Below, in pieces: positions 26,894 through 35,142 of a stretch of 42,809 bases of DNA (position 1 is its first letter; each line of letters begins with the position of its first letter). Source of the DNA: DATNFP01 sp035606335 (GTDB taxonomy: Bacteria > Bacteroidota > Bacteroidia > Chitinophagales > Chitinophagaceae); assembly GCA_035606335.1 (NCBI GenBank), contig DATNFP010000172.1, positions 1-42,809 on the forward strand, read 5' to 3'. The position numbers were made by a program, and so were the translations under genes. The notes under the pieces were generated by a model. That model had not been told where the DNA came from. It searched no databases and worked only from the letters and a program-made list of their open reading frames with translations.

Positions 26894-28726
26894 ATGGAAA
26901 AACAAAATAAACGTTACGAGCCAATTGAGAATTATGGCATTATAGGCGACCTGCATACGGTGGCGCTTATATCCATAAAAGGTTCGCTTGATTTTATGTC
27001 GTTCACCCGTTTTGATTCACCTACTGTTTTTGCAAAATTGCTTGATGCTGATAAAGGCGGTTATTTCAGCATTCATCCACGTTTCGATAATATTAACTAC
27101 AAACAATTATACCTGCCCGATTCAGCGATATTAGTAACGCGCTTTTTAGCAGATGATGGTATCTCGGAACTCATCGACTATATGCCGGTAAGTGAACGCG
27201 AACATAAATGTGCTGTAATAAGAAAAATAACAACCGTCCGCGGAAAGATAACTTACAACATGCAGTGCTGCCCACGGTTTAACTATGCGCTTGCCCAGCA
27301 TACTGCGATTGCCGAGGAAGGGGGCATTCTATTTGAAGCTAACGACGAAAACAAAACGAAAGCGAGACTGCTAAGCACCGTAGCTATTGAAATAAAAAAT
27401 AACGACGGATCTGCATCGTTCACCCTGGAAGAAGGACAAACAGCTTACTTTGTTTTTGAATCGATGATGAATGAAGAACAAAGGCCTAGCTCATTGGAGG
27501 ATTATGTAAGCGACACCTATAAAGACACCAGTAATTTCTGGCAAGGTTGGATAGAACAGTCCACCTATACGGGCCGCTGGCGGGAAATAGTAAACCGCTC
27601 GCTGATAACCCTAAAGCTACTTACCTCTTACAAATATGGTTCTGTAATAGCTGCACCCACGTTCAGCCTGCCGGAAACGATAGGTGGCGAACGCAACTGG
27701 GATTACCGCTATACATGGATACGTGATGCCGCATTTACTATGTATGTGTTTCTAAGGTTAGGATTTATACATGAGGCAGGTGGTTTCCTTGCGTGGATAA
27801 AAAAGCAGTGCATGAACCAGAAGCTGCAACTGATGTATGCAGTGGATGGTGAAACCTGCCTGCCAGAATCTTTTCTTGAAGATCTGGAAGGATATAAAGG
27901 CTCGAGGCCTGTGAGAATAGGCAATGAAGCCCACGAACAATTTCAATTAGATATTTATGGAGAGCTGCTGGACACTATTTATCTATTTAATAAAGACGGC
28001 GGACCAATAACCTATGGCTTCTGGCAGGAAATAGAAGAACAAGTAAATTTTGTATTAGAAAATTGGGAAAAGCCTGACCACGGGATATGGGAAGTACGAC
28101 ATGAGAAAATGGAATTTTTATATTCCCGCGTGATGTGCTGGGTGGCGATAGACAGGGCGATAAAAATAGCTGAAGACAGGTCTTTCCCCTACCCACTCGA
28201 GAGGTGGCATGATGTTCGCGACAAGATATATCTTGACATTTATACCAACTTCTGGAATGAAGAAAAACAAGCCTTTGTACAGCACAAAGGTTCTTCCTCG
28301 ATGGATGCCAGTGCACTACTTATGCCGCTGAAACGCTTTATTTCCCCTTACGAAACAAAATGGCTGAAAACGATGTCGGCAATTGATAAAGAATTGCGCT
28401 CTGATGTTTTGATATACAGGTATCGCAATAACCTGGAGCATATAGATGGATTGCAGGGACAGGAAGGTACATTTACCGTATGCTCGTTCTGGTATGTGGA
28501 ATGTCTCGCCAAAGCAGGAAGAACCGAAGAAGCAAGAGAAATATTTGAAAAGATGCTGGGCTATGCCAATCACCTGGGATTGTTTGCAGAGGAAATAGGT
28601 AGCAAGGGACAGCATCTTGGCAACTTTCCACAGGCATTTACACATCTTGGGCTAATAAGTGCAGCTATAGAGCTAAATAAAGACATTGAGAGGAACCTTG
28701 AGAGAAGTGATGTAGCTTCAAAATAA
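26894..28726 (+). CDS. GH15 glucoamylase/trehalase-like glycoside hydrolase
   Basis: A 610-residue inverting glycosidase that should release glucose from an alpha-glucoside such as trehalose or a short dextrin. The N-terminal beta-sandwich domain begins YEPIENYGIIGDLHTVALIS and carries GSLDFMSFTRFDSPTVFA. The (alpha/alpha)6 barrel shows GERNWDYRYTWIRDAAFTMY, the probable general acid in HGIWEVRHEK (about residue 400), and the base glutamate in GQEGTFTVCSFWYVE (about residue 523). No signal peptide is visible, so it should act in the cytoplasm, fitting the trehalase-like branch. It ends 2 bp before the convergent XRE gene. Confidence 0.93.
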   Translation: MEKQNKRYEPIENYGIIGDLHTVALISIKGSLDFMSFTRFDSPTVFAKLLDADKGGYFSIHPRFDNINYKQLYLPDSAILVTRFLADDGISELIDYMPVSEREHKCAVIRKITTVRGKITYNMQCCPRFNYALAQHTAIAEEGGILFEANDENKTKARLLSTVAIEIKNNDGSASFTLEEGQTAYFVFESMMNEEQRPSSLEDYVSDTYKDTSNFWQGWIEQSTYTGRWREIVNRSLITLKLLTSYKYGSVIAAPTFSLPETIGGERNWDYRYTWIRDAAFTMYVFLRLGFIHEAGGFLAWIKKQCMNQKLQLMYAVDGETCLPESFLEDLEGYKGSRPVRIGNEAHEQFQLDIYGELLDTIYLFNKDGGPITYGFWQEIEEQVNFVLENWEKPDHGIWEVRHEKMEFLYSRVMCWVAIDRAIKIAEDRSFPYPLERWHDVRDKIYLDIYTNFWNEEKQAFVQHKGSSSMDASALLMPLKRFISPYETKWLKTMSAIDKELRSDVLIYRYRNNLEHIDGLQGQEGTFTVCSFWYVECLAKAGRTEEAREIFEKMLGYANHLGLFAEEIGSKGQHLGNFPQAFTHLGLISAAIELNKDIERNLERSDVASK

Positions 28727-28728
28727 TT

Positions 28729-28929
28729 TTAGTCGTCGTCTTCCAGCTCAAAAATATCGTTCACTGTTTTGCCAAACAGCCGGGCTATCTTGAGTGCCAA
28801 TACGGTGGAGGGCACATATTTGTTTGCCTCTATGGCATTGATGGTTTGCCGCGAAACATCTGTTTTCTTTGCCAGCTCTGCCTGGGTTATATCCATGCGG
28901 GCACGCTCTACTCTTATTGTGTTCTTCAT
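28729..28929 (-). CDS. XRE-family helix-turn-helix regulator (short)
   Basis: A 66-residue Cro/CI-type DNA-binding protein. The helix-turn-helix is MDITQAELAKKTDVSRQTIN, followed by AIEANKYVPSTVLALKIARL and an acidic end ELEDDD. It is nearly only a DNA-binding domain. Its ATG overlaps the stop of the upstream membrane protein gene by 4 bp, so they are translationally coupled. Such YozG-like regulators are often paired with a small membrane protein of this kind. A palindrome over the operon's promoter suggests self-regulation. Confidence 0.92.
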   Translation of the reverse strand: MKNTIRVERARMDITQAELAKKTDVSRQTINAIEANKYVPSTVLALKIARLFGKTVNDIFELEDDD

Positions 28930-29372
28930 GCCGTTTTGGATTTAAAAAGAAGTGGCCTGATGTAGAGATTGAAATTGAAGATGAGAATGAATAGTATCAG
29001 CAGGGTTAAAATATTCTCGCAAACAGCAAAAAGAAAATTGATACCGTAAACTGTCCATATAAGGATAAGTAACAATAAATAATTAAGAAGTACACTTACC
29101 TGCAACGACCTTAATCTTGTATCGCGTATATATTCGTCTTCTTTTTTGAGCCGCGAAAAAGCAATGAGGCATAATGAGATTATTATTCCTGTCATCGTGC
29201 ATTCATCGGTGAGATTGTAATTACGAAACAATACTTCGTGGGAGGTATCTTTTGGAATAGGAGTACTTAAAAATGAGAATTCTTTGTTAGATGCAAATAA
29301 GGCCACGAAGATGGGAAGGAGCACTAAACCAATTGTCCGGCAGAAACGGGGAAATAAGAAGGATTTTCTCAT
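28926..29372 (-). CDS. Small membrane protein partnered with the XRE regulator
   Basis: A 148-residue protein with four predicted hydrophobic segments: about 12-25, 60-72, 92-112 and 117-137. The cytoplasmic motif KKEDEYIRDTRLRSLQVS between helices 2 and 3 is the most conserved-looking part and resembles small membrane proteins encoded next to XRE genes in Bacteroidota. The function is unknown; a sensor or anti-regulator role for the XRE partner is an inference from the 4-bp overlap. The gene is the first of the two-gene operon. Confidence 0.8.
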   Translation of the reverse strand: MRKSFLFPRFCRTIGLVLLPIFVALFASNKEFSFLSTPIPKDTSHEVLFRNYNLTDECTMTGIIISLCLIAFSRLKKEDEYIRDTRLRSLQVSVLLNYLLLLILIWTVYGINFLFAVCENILTLLILFILIFNFNLYIRPLLFKSKTA

Positions 29373-29385
29373 GACAAGTATATTT

Positions 29386-29401
29386 TACCAAATGTATGGT
29401 A
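29386..29401. promoter_or_regulatory. Palindrome over the -7 element of the XRE operon
   Basis: TACCA and TGGTA (29386-29390, 29397-29401) flank a 6-base spacer. The minus-strand sequence TACATTTG at 29389-29396 is an exact -7 TAnnTTTG match, 16 bp before the start codon. A dyad over the -7 element is where an autorepressor would bind. Confidence 0.45.
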
Positions 29402-29504
29402 TTTTGGACAAAAAGTAAAAAACAATAGCATTATTTTAAAATTATTAGTATACCTATCATTTCCTTCAGTTACTCAGGCAGAAGCAAACTCAAAAGAAGA
29501 AACA

Positions 29505-29692
29505 ATGAAGCCTTTAATGTTCAATATTATTTTTGTGGTACTATTTTGCTCATGCTATTCTGATTCGAAACAACTAAGAAAGTTATTTCAAAGGATACAG
29601 CCTACAATATTTGGAACAATGATTCAACTACAGTACAACATATACAGATACACAACGGAGATACGACAATGTACGGCGCACTTCGCCCTTAA
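29505..29692 (+). pseudogene. Frameshifted small lipoprotein-like gene
   Basis: The ATG at 29505 opens a hydrophobic leader with FCSCYSDS, resembling a lipoprotein signal. After about 29567 the frame turns into improbable sequence. Shifting by one base (as if a G were missing after TCG) continues with ETTKKVISKDTAYNIWNN and later HIQIHNGDTTMYGALRP, and ends at TAA 29690-29692. The repaired product would have 62 residues. The original frame stays open to 29750 but loses all lipoprotein character. It may be a decayed gene or a sequencing error. No family is recognised. The rest of 29373-29768 shows no gene. Confidence 0.45.
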
Positions 29693-29768
29693 TTTTTTTA
29701 CTAACACTAGACAGGATTCTTATTGGGGAAACCTTAATCGCGACGCTTAAACAAGTGGTGTTCTCAAA

Positions 29769-30536
29769 TCATATTTGATGAATGATCTTCGACCCCACAA
29801 GCTCCTGCAAAACCAGCGCATCGAATACCGCGCTGCCCATAGTGTTATTAAAATAAGTGTAAATAATCTTTTTATTCTTTAACCAGGATTTTATTTTATC
29901 TGCGTATCCTTTTAAAGTATCTATGCCATAGCCACCTTTATAATCCCCTTTTGGCCCGTGAAACCGTAAATAGATAACATTGCCCCATAGTGCATCCGAC
30001 GGCGTGGCAGATTTGGACATATCATGAATAACTATTGTAGTCTTGCTAGTTTCTAATAACCGATATGTAGTATCACGATACCATGATAAGTGACGAAATT
30101 CGACGCAAACATCCCAGCCCTCATTATTTTGTTGAACGATGAATAGCAAATTTTTAAGATATTCAAGATTATATTGTCTGCCTGCAGGAAACTGTATCAG
30201 CAAGCTTCCTTTCTTTTGTCCTGCGTTGTTAATAATTTGCATAAAGCGTTCAATTTTGTATGGATCGCAAGACATTGTTTTATCATGAGTAATGTCCTTG
30301 TTCATCTTAAAAGTGAACCGAAAGTTTCCGGGTACCTCTGACGCCCATCTGATTATTGTCTTTGCTAGTGGGATTTTGTAGAAGCTGCTGTTTACTTCAA
30401 GACTATTGAAAAGGGACGAATAATACGTCAATCTGCTTTTATTTCTAAATGCTTCAGGAAATAATTGCTTGTTAGCAACAGGTAGGACTATGTTGCTTGT
30501 ACCGAGATAACAGGAGGGATTACTGCCTTTGTCCAT
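29769..30536 (-). CDS. DUF72 (YecE-like) protein
   Basis: A TIM-barrel-like DUF72 protein, of unknown biochemical role. Typical segments are CYLGTSNIVLP at the N-terminus, YYSSLFNSLEVNSSFYKIP (family pattern Y-F-x-x-VE-xN-x-T/S-FY), FRFTFKMNKDITHD, and IYLRFHGPKGDYKGGYG, with a final YTYFNNTMGSAVFDAL. I chose ATG 30536 (255 residues, starting MDKGSNPSCYLGTS). A further 14 residues upstream to 30578 are in frame but do not look conserved. It lies between the broken lipoprotein and the divergent ferritin-like gene. Confidence 0.9.
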   Translation of the reverse strand: MDKGSNPSCYLGTSNIVLPVANKQLFPEAFRNKSRLTYYSSLFNSLEVNSSFYKIPLAKTIIRWASEVPGNFRFTFKMNKDITHDKTMSCDPYKIERFMQIINNAGQKKGSLLIQFPAGRQYNLEYLKNLLFIVQQNNEGWDVCVEFRHLSWYRDTTYRLLETSKTTIVIHDMSKSATPSDALWGNVIYLRFHGPKGDYKGGYGIDTLKGYADKIKSWLKNKKIIYTYFNNTMGSAVFDALVLQELVGSKIIHQI

Positions 30537-30626
30537 TGTTATAAGTCTATAAATTCTATACCTATAATAGGCAGGCAACTAAATGCCGGGCATGGTTTTT
30601 ATTCATTTTGTAATTAAAAAACAAAC

Positions 30627-31205
30627 ATGGCAACAGCTACAAAACGCGCAAAACAGACAAAAAAAAGTACAGCTAAAAAAAACTCACAAACTTCAGACTC
30701 AAGGTTAGCTGAGTTTTTTGGTGATGAGCTGAAAGACATCTATTGGGCCGAAAAACACCTTGTAAAAACACTTCCTAAAATGAAAAAGGCTGCTACTTCT
30801 ACAGAATTACAACAGGCCTTTGGAGACCATCTGGAAGAGACCAAAGTCCATGTAGAACGTCTTGAACAGGTTTTTGAATTGCTTGGTAAAAAACCACAGG
30901 CAAAAAAATGCGATGCAATGGCAGGCATCACAGAAGAAGGTAACAGCATTATAGAAGAAACAGAAAAAGGCACAGCTACCCGCGATGTAGGACTAGTGCT
31001 GGCCGGCCAAAAAGTAGAACACTATGAAATAGCCACTTATGGCGGTCTTGCCCAGCTGGCTGAAACATTGGGCTACAGTAATATAGCTGAAATATTAAAA
31101 ACTACACTGGAAGAAGAAAAGAATGCGGATGAAACACTGACCGAAGTAGCTGAAAACAACATCAACTACGAAGCCAGCGAAGAGACGGAAGATGATGACG
31201 AGTAA
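30627..31205 (+). CDS. YciE/YciF-type ferritin-like protein (DUF892)
   Basis: A 192-residue four-helix protein of the DUF892 family, linked to stress responses in enterobacteria. The core runs from LAEFFGDELKDIYWAEKHL through LEETKVHVERLEQVFELL and GQKVEHYEIATYGGLAQLA to TTLEEEKNADETLTEVAE, with the Glu/His residues expected for a di-iron site. The first 24 residues form a lysine/alanine-rich tail (KRAKQTKKSTAKKNS) like histone-type nucleic-acid-binding tails. The C-terminus is acidic (EETEDDDE). DNA association is an inference from the tail only. Confidence 0.92.
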   Translation: MATATKRAKQTKKSTAKKNSQTSDSRLAEFFGDELKDIYWAEKHLVKTLPKMKKAATSTELQQAFGDHLEETKVHVERLEQVFELLGKKPQAKKCDAMAGITEEGNSIIEETEKGTATRDVGLVLAGQKVEHYEIATYGGLAQLAETLGYSNIAEILKTTLEEEKNADETLTEVAENNINYEASEETEDDDE

Positions 31206-31365
31206 ATCGTTTTGCATTAATCTCATATTTAGCAAAGAAAACTTTACAATATCACTAAATGCGATGTTATAGCTATGTGATGCAAAATGTTATAAAGAAA
31301 ACGAAAAATAGACAGCAGTATGTCTCTTGACGTTATTTTATAGTTGCAATAGGCTAACAAAAAAG

Positions 31366-32574
31366 ATGTCACAACTATCTGAACGGATAAAAAAATTCAA
31401 TAAGCCCCTACTGGAGGAAATGGTGCAGTTGAAATATGAGGCTATGTTGGAAAATGCTTTTCGCTTTTTCCGAGGCACCTGCCATTTATTTTATGAGGAC
31501 CTCGCAACGGCCAAGCCTCTTCCGCTTTCTCCATTAGCGTGGATATGCGGTGATCTTCATATTGAGAACTTCGGCAGTTTCCGAGGCCAGAATGGATTGG
31601 TTTATTTTGACCTGAATGATTTCGACGAAGGTGTGCTTGCCCCCGCTGCCTATGAAGTTGTGCGCATGGTCACAAGTATTTTTATCGCTTTTGATGCGTT
31701 GAGTATACCACGTAAAAAGGCAACTAAAATGGCACAGCTTTTCGTTCGTAGCTATGCGTCGACCTTAAGTTCCACAAAAGCTATAAGTATTGATCCCCGG
31801 ATTGCCCGGGGCATCGTTTGTGAATTTTTAAATTCTGCCAAAAAACATTCTGAAAAGGATATTCTAAAAAAAAGGACAATTAATAAAAAAAGTAAGCGCA
31901 TTCTTTCACTGGAAGACGAACGGCATTTCAAGCTGGAGAAGCCATTAAAAAAAGAGCTTAATGCACATATAAATGACTGGATCTCCACAAGCAGCGACGG
32001 GCCTTATAATTTTAAAGTGATTGGCTCAGTTTTCCGTTTTGCAGGAACTGGCAGCCTCGGTGTCAAACGATATTTGTTCCTGCTAAAAAGCACAAATACA
32101 AAGAACAAGTATTTGCTGCTTGATATGAAGCAAGCTCGTCCTTCGTCTGTCCTACCTTTTATTGATGTTCAGCAATTGCAGTGGAAGACAGAGGCGGACC
32201 GTGTGACTTCAATTCAGTGCCGTATGCAGAATGTTCCTTCAGCCTTGTTAAGCACAACTATCTTCAATGATGAGCCTTACGTTATCCAGGAACTACAACC
32301 CGTAAAGGACACCATCAAATTCAAATTGTTGGTAGATGATTACCGTGGCATGTACCAGGTAATAAACGATATGGGGTCATTAACGGCCTCTGCGCAGTTA
32401 CGAAGTGGCGGAATGCAAGGCTCCGGAAATATTGATGACCTTTGCGCTTTTGGCAAAGATGAAGGCTGGCAACAACGGGTGCTTGACTATGCTGAAGAAT
32501 ATGCAGCGCATGTTAGCAAGGATTACCAGCAGTTTGTCAAAGAGTATAAACAAGGATTATTTACAAATACCTGA
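31366..32574 (+). CDS. DUF2252 protein (kinase-like fold)
   Basis: A 402-residue protein of DUF2252, a family distantly related to the aminoglycoside phosphotransferase/protein kinase fold. FFRGTCHLFYEDL, WICGDLHIENFGSF (the kinase-like catalytic HGDxHxxN pattern) and VYFDLNDFDEGVLAPAAYEV (metal-binding acidic residues) are visible. The later LLLDMKQARPS segment is also typical. ATG 31366 is used. A TTG 39 bp upstream is in frame but has no conserved residues. The substrate is unknown. In the 1-kb neighbourhood it follows the DUF892 gene by 160 bp, probably with its own promoter. Confidence 0.88.
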   Translation: MSQLSERIKKFNKPLLEEMVQLKYEAMLENAFRFFRGTCHLFYEDLATAKPLPLSPLAWICGDLHIENFGSFRGQNGLVYFDLNDFDEGVLAPAAYEVVRMVTSIFIAFDALSIPRKKATKMAQLFVRSYASTLSSTKAISIDPRIARGIVCEFLNSAKKHSEKDILKKRTINKKSKRILSLEDERHFKLEKPLKKELNAHINDWISTSSDGPYNFKVIGSVFRFAGTGSLGVKRYLFLLKSTNTKNKYLLLDMKQARPSSVLPFIDVQQLQWKTEADRVTSIQCRMQNVPSALLSTTIFNDEPYVIQELQPVKDTIKFKLLVDDYRGMYQVINDMGSLTASAQLRSGGMQGSGNIDDLCAFGKDEGWQQRVLDYAEEYAAHVSKDYQQFVKEYKQGLFTNT

Positions 32575-32740
32575 AGTTAAAAGTCTTATTGCAATATTTT
32601 CTGTTGGTCAGAATTTGTGCGTGATATAAATTTTAAATACGCTTTTGCTATGGTTTTGGGGTTCTTTCGATATTGTCATTGTCGTATTTTTTGCGAAACA
32701 AAACTGTTGTATTTTCATTTGCTAAGGGAGCAAAGGACGT
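32575..32740. other. Intergenic stretch without a recognised gene
   Basis: AT-rich sequence after DUF2252. I see no credible frame, hairpin or repeat here. It borders the truncated SMR copy that follows at 32741. Confidence 0.5.
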
Positions 32741-32924
32741 AACTCATTCATCCAATCTTTCACTACGCTTAATCAGAACTTCCCAAATGTCACAATCAGG
32801 CCGCCAATAATAATCATTGCCCCTCCTGTGATAACAGAAACTGAAGGCACAGTACGGAAAACGATATAGTTAATTACCTGCCACATGATAATGAGTGTAG
32901 CTATGTACAGCCCTACTACTTTGC
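32741..32924 (-). pseudogene. Truncated copy of the SMR-like transporter gene (3' end only)
   Basis: This segment aligns without gaps to 35111-35294, the 3' end and trailer of the complete gene at 35143-35487. By eye I count 18 differences over the 174 positions from 32751 to 32924. The reading frame is kept: VVGLYIATLIIMWQVINYIV to the same end VTFGKF and a TGA stop at 32773-32775. The first two helices are missing. The frame can be extended upstream only by running into the end of the YncE-like gene, which gives an artefactual 70-residue ORF. The homology breaks 14 bp from the YncE stop. Confidence 0.85.
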
Positions 32925-32938
32925 AAAAAATATGATAA

Positions 32939-33928
32939 TTACGGGTTAACTGCCATAATTTGTAAAACAGGTTTGCTTTTTTCATTCTCCAATGGCAAAT
33001 AAATCAAGTGCGTTTGGGGATCGACACTAATTGTATGTGCGTGTTTGGCTGCAAATCCTTCGGAGATTTTCTTTATGTCGTTCCTCTTAATCGAAAAAAC
33101 AGAAATGATCCCGCTTTCAGATGAAACATAAAGCCTGTGTAAGACAACATCATAAGCTAAAACATCAGGGTCAGCACCTACCTTGTCTGAATAAATGATC
33201 TTATCTGTAGTTAAGTCGAACACAATAAATTGGCCTTTGTCCTCCCCTGTTATGAGCGCATAATGCGTCGCAGCATCAATATAGAAACCATGCGGCTCTT
33301 TGCAGCCTTTTAAATCAAAGCGGTTGATAATTTGATTGTTTACAGGGTTTATGCAAATTAATTGGTTTCTTGTCTGAACAGCCGAAAATATCTTTTTAGA
33401 AACGGGATCGTAGTGTGTGTTGCCAACTTCCCCACCCATCTCAATGTTTGTGATCACTTTGTCGGTTTGAGCATCTATAACTGTTACCTGTTTGCCACGT
33501 TCATTCGAAACATAAATTCTTTTGCTGCCAGGTTCATATGCTATTCCATCAGGGAAATCGCCACTTGGTATCCTGTGTATTATCTTCAAGGATTGCTCAT
33601 CAATTACCACTACTTCATTCGCGTGTGAAGCTGAGGCATATACCTTACCTAACTCTGGCACTGCAAGAATTCCGGTTGGGCGAGAGATATTTTCGATGTT
33701 AGCAATCACTTGTTGCTTATCCAGATCAAAAACAACAACTGCGTTTGAGTTCATGTGTGAGATATATAATCGCCGCTTCGCCGGATCGATACTCTGGTAG
33801 TCGAACCTGTTTGCCCCACCAGGCATGGGAATATCTTTAACTGTACGCAGTGGTGATTGGCCGTCGGAATTACAACTTCCGAGTAAGCTAATAAAAATAT
33901 TTAGCGTAATGATCAGGTGTTTGTTCAT
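32939..33928 (-). CDS. YncE-like beta-propeller lipoprotein
   Basis: A 329-residue exported protein with a lipoprotein signal (SLLGSC, cysteine near residue 18, then NSDGQ). The mature part is made of YVTN-type repeats such as RRLYISHMNSNAVVVFDLD, KRIYVSNERGKQVTVIDA, and HRLYVSSESGIISVFSI, forming a seven-bladed propeller. Its role is probably binding at the cell surface or periplasm; no enzyme site is seen. It lies upstream of the SMR fragment on the same strand. Its 5' neighbours are the small unknown protein and the DHFR-like gene. Confidence 0.9.
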   Translation of the reverse strand: MNKHLIITLNIFISLLGSCNSDGQSPLRTVKDIPMPGGANRFDYQSIDPAKRRLYISHMNSNAVVVFDLDKQQVIANIENISRPTGILAVPELGKVYASASHANEVVVIDEQSLKIIHRIPSGDFPDGIAYEPGSKRIYVSNERGKQVTVIDAQTDKVITNIEMGGEVGNTHYDPVSKKIFSAVQTRNQLICINPVNNQIINRFDLKGCKEPHGFYIDAATHYALITGEDKGQFIVFDLTTDKIIYSDKVGADPDVLAYDVVLHRLYVSSESGIISVFSIKRNDIKKISEGFAAKHAHTISVDPQTHLIYLPLENEKSKPVLQIMAVNP

Positions 33929-34044
33929 ATAATTAACGCAATAAAAGGTAATAATATGCAGTCATAACGTTTTTAGTGTGTTAGTTGACATTGTCAATAT
34001 GAAGAATTGTTCGCAGACTGTTTAACCATCGCCCAATGTCAAAG

Positions 34045-34419
34045 TTATTTTTTACATTTTGAAAACCACTCACAATCACCATTTTGGGGTTCCATAATGC
34101 CGAACCAACCTCGTTCATAACGGTATAACCTCCCTTTGGTGGCAGGTATTTCTCTTTCAATTGGATTATTAGAATAGATCAAGCCGTTTTTGATAATGCC
34201 TTTCATTAATTGAAATTCAGCCGTATCGCAAATTCCCGTAACTGATATTTTATTGCCTTGAATATTTATTTTATATCTACACCTGCTATAATTGCAAAAC
34301 CACTTACTACCTTGAAACAATTCCTTATCAGATCTTATATTCCGATTTGGAATATTTTTATGTTGGGCGCTGCATATCGCAGGAAAAATAATAATGCTGA
34401 TAAATAATATTTTAATCAT
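34045..34419 (-). CDS. Small exported protein of unknown function
   Basis: A 124-residue protein with a signal peptide (about residues 1-18, ICSAQHKN). The mature part contains five cysteines (CNYSRC, GICDTAEF, GDCEWFSKC), aromatic residues, and alternating strand-like segments such as YKINIQGNKISVTG. I recognise no family. The disulfide-capable cysteines suggest a secreted or periplasmic small beta protein. It lies between the DHFR-like and YncE-like genes, all on the minus strand, with a gap of about 115 bp to the latter. Confidence 0.72.
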   Translation of the reverse strand: MIKILFISIIIFPAICSAQHKNIPNRNIRSDKELFQGSKWFCNYSRCRYKINIQGNKISVTGICDTAEFQLMKGIIKNGLIYSNNPIEREIPATKGRLYRYERGWFGIMEPQNGDCEWFSKCKK

Positions 34420-34449
34420 AGAGAATGTTCATACCATCCTATAATAAAA

Positions 34450-35040
34450 TTATAATTGATAGGTCCCTATTATAACACCGGAATGAGTAACAATATTATC
34501 GGTTAATCTCGGTTTGGCAAATGAAGCTCCATCGAAGAGACGGTATCCCTCGCCTAATACTAATGGATGAATCATTAAAACCAATTCATCAACCAAACTA
34601 TTTTGCATAAGTGAACGCACCAGCACACCGCTGCCAAATATAATCAATGTTTTGTCGTGCTCTTTTTTGAGTCTGGCAACGGCTTGAGCTGCATCGCCTG
34701 CGAGCAATGTTGAATTCTCCCATGCCAATTTGTAATTGGGATCATGCGAAGCAACAAACTTTTGAACACTTGTGAGTGCCTGTGTCATAGGGCTGGATGG
34801 TTGCCTTACAGACCAGCCTTCATAAATACCTTCGTAAGTGGTTCTTCCTACAAGCAATGACCAACCGTCTCCCATATATTTACCAATTACGGTTTGCATT
34901 TGGGGATCATTACCGGCTATTGACCAGCCACCGTATTTGAAACCGTCACGCGCATCCTCATCTGGTCGGGCGGGACTTTGGTATACTCCGTCGAGTGTAA
35001 TGTGTTCTATCGCTACGACTTTGCATGATCCGTTTGCCAT
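34450..35040 (-). CDS. Dihydrofolate-reductase-like (RibD C-terminal) protein
   Basis: A 196-residue protein of the DHFR-fold RibD-C family (YyaP/YwjB-like), of unknown substrate. ITLDGVYQSPARPDED is the typical N-terminal segment, then SLLVGRTTYEGIYEGW, LIIFGSGVLVRSLMQNSLVD, and MIHPLVLGEGYRLF. NADPH binding is inferred from the family. It is probably not the folate enzyme, since the true folA has different motifs. It is upstream of the small unknown gene with a 30-bp gap. Confidence 0.88.
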   Translation of the reverse strand: MANGSCKVVAIEHITLDGVYQSPARPDEDARDGFKYGGWSIAGNDPQMQTVIGKYMGDGWSLLVGRTTYEGIYEGWSVRQPSSPMTQALTSVQKFVASHDPNYKLAWENSTLLAGDAAQAVARLKKEHDKTLIIFGSGVLVRSLMQNSLVDELVLMIHPLVLGEGYRLFDGASFAKPRLTDNIVTHSGVIIGTYQL

Positions 35041-35142
35041 ATTGCAACGCTATTTTTATTGCTTCTTAATTTCTTTTATCACAACTTTTTTTAATAGTAT
35101 CTAACAGCATAAACTCATCATCCAATCTTTCACTAAGCTAAA

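Noticed and set aside
32773..32985. A 70-residue membrane ORF taken as a real gene
   Set aside because: Its N-terminal 20 residues come from the antisense-free end of the YncE-like gene in another frame, and the rest is the duplicated 3' end of the SMR gene. It is a remnant.
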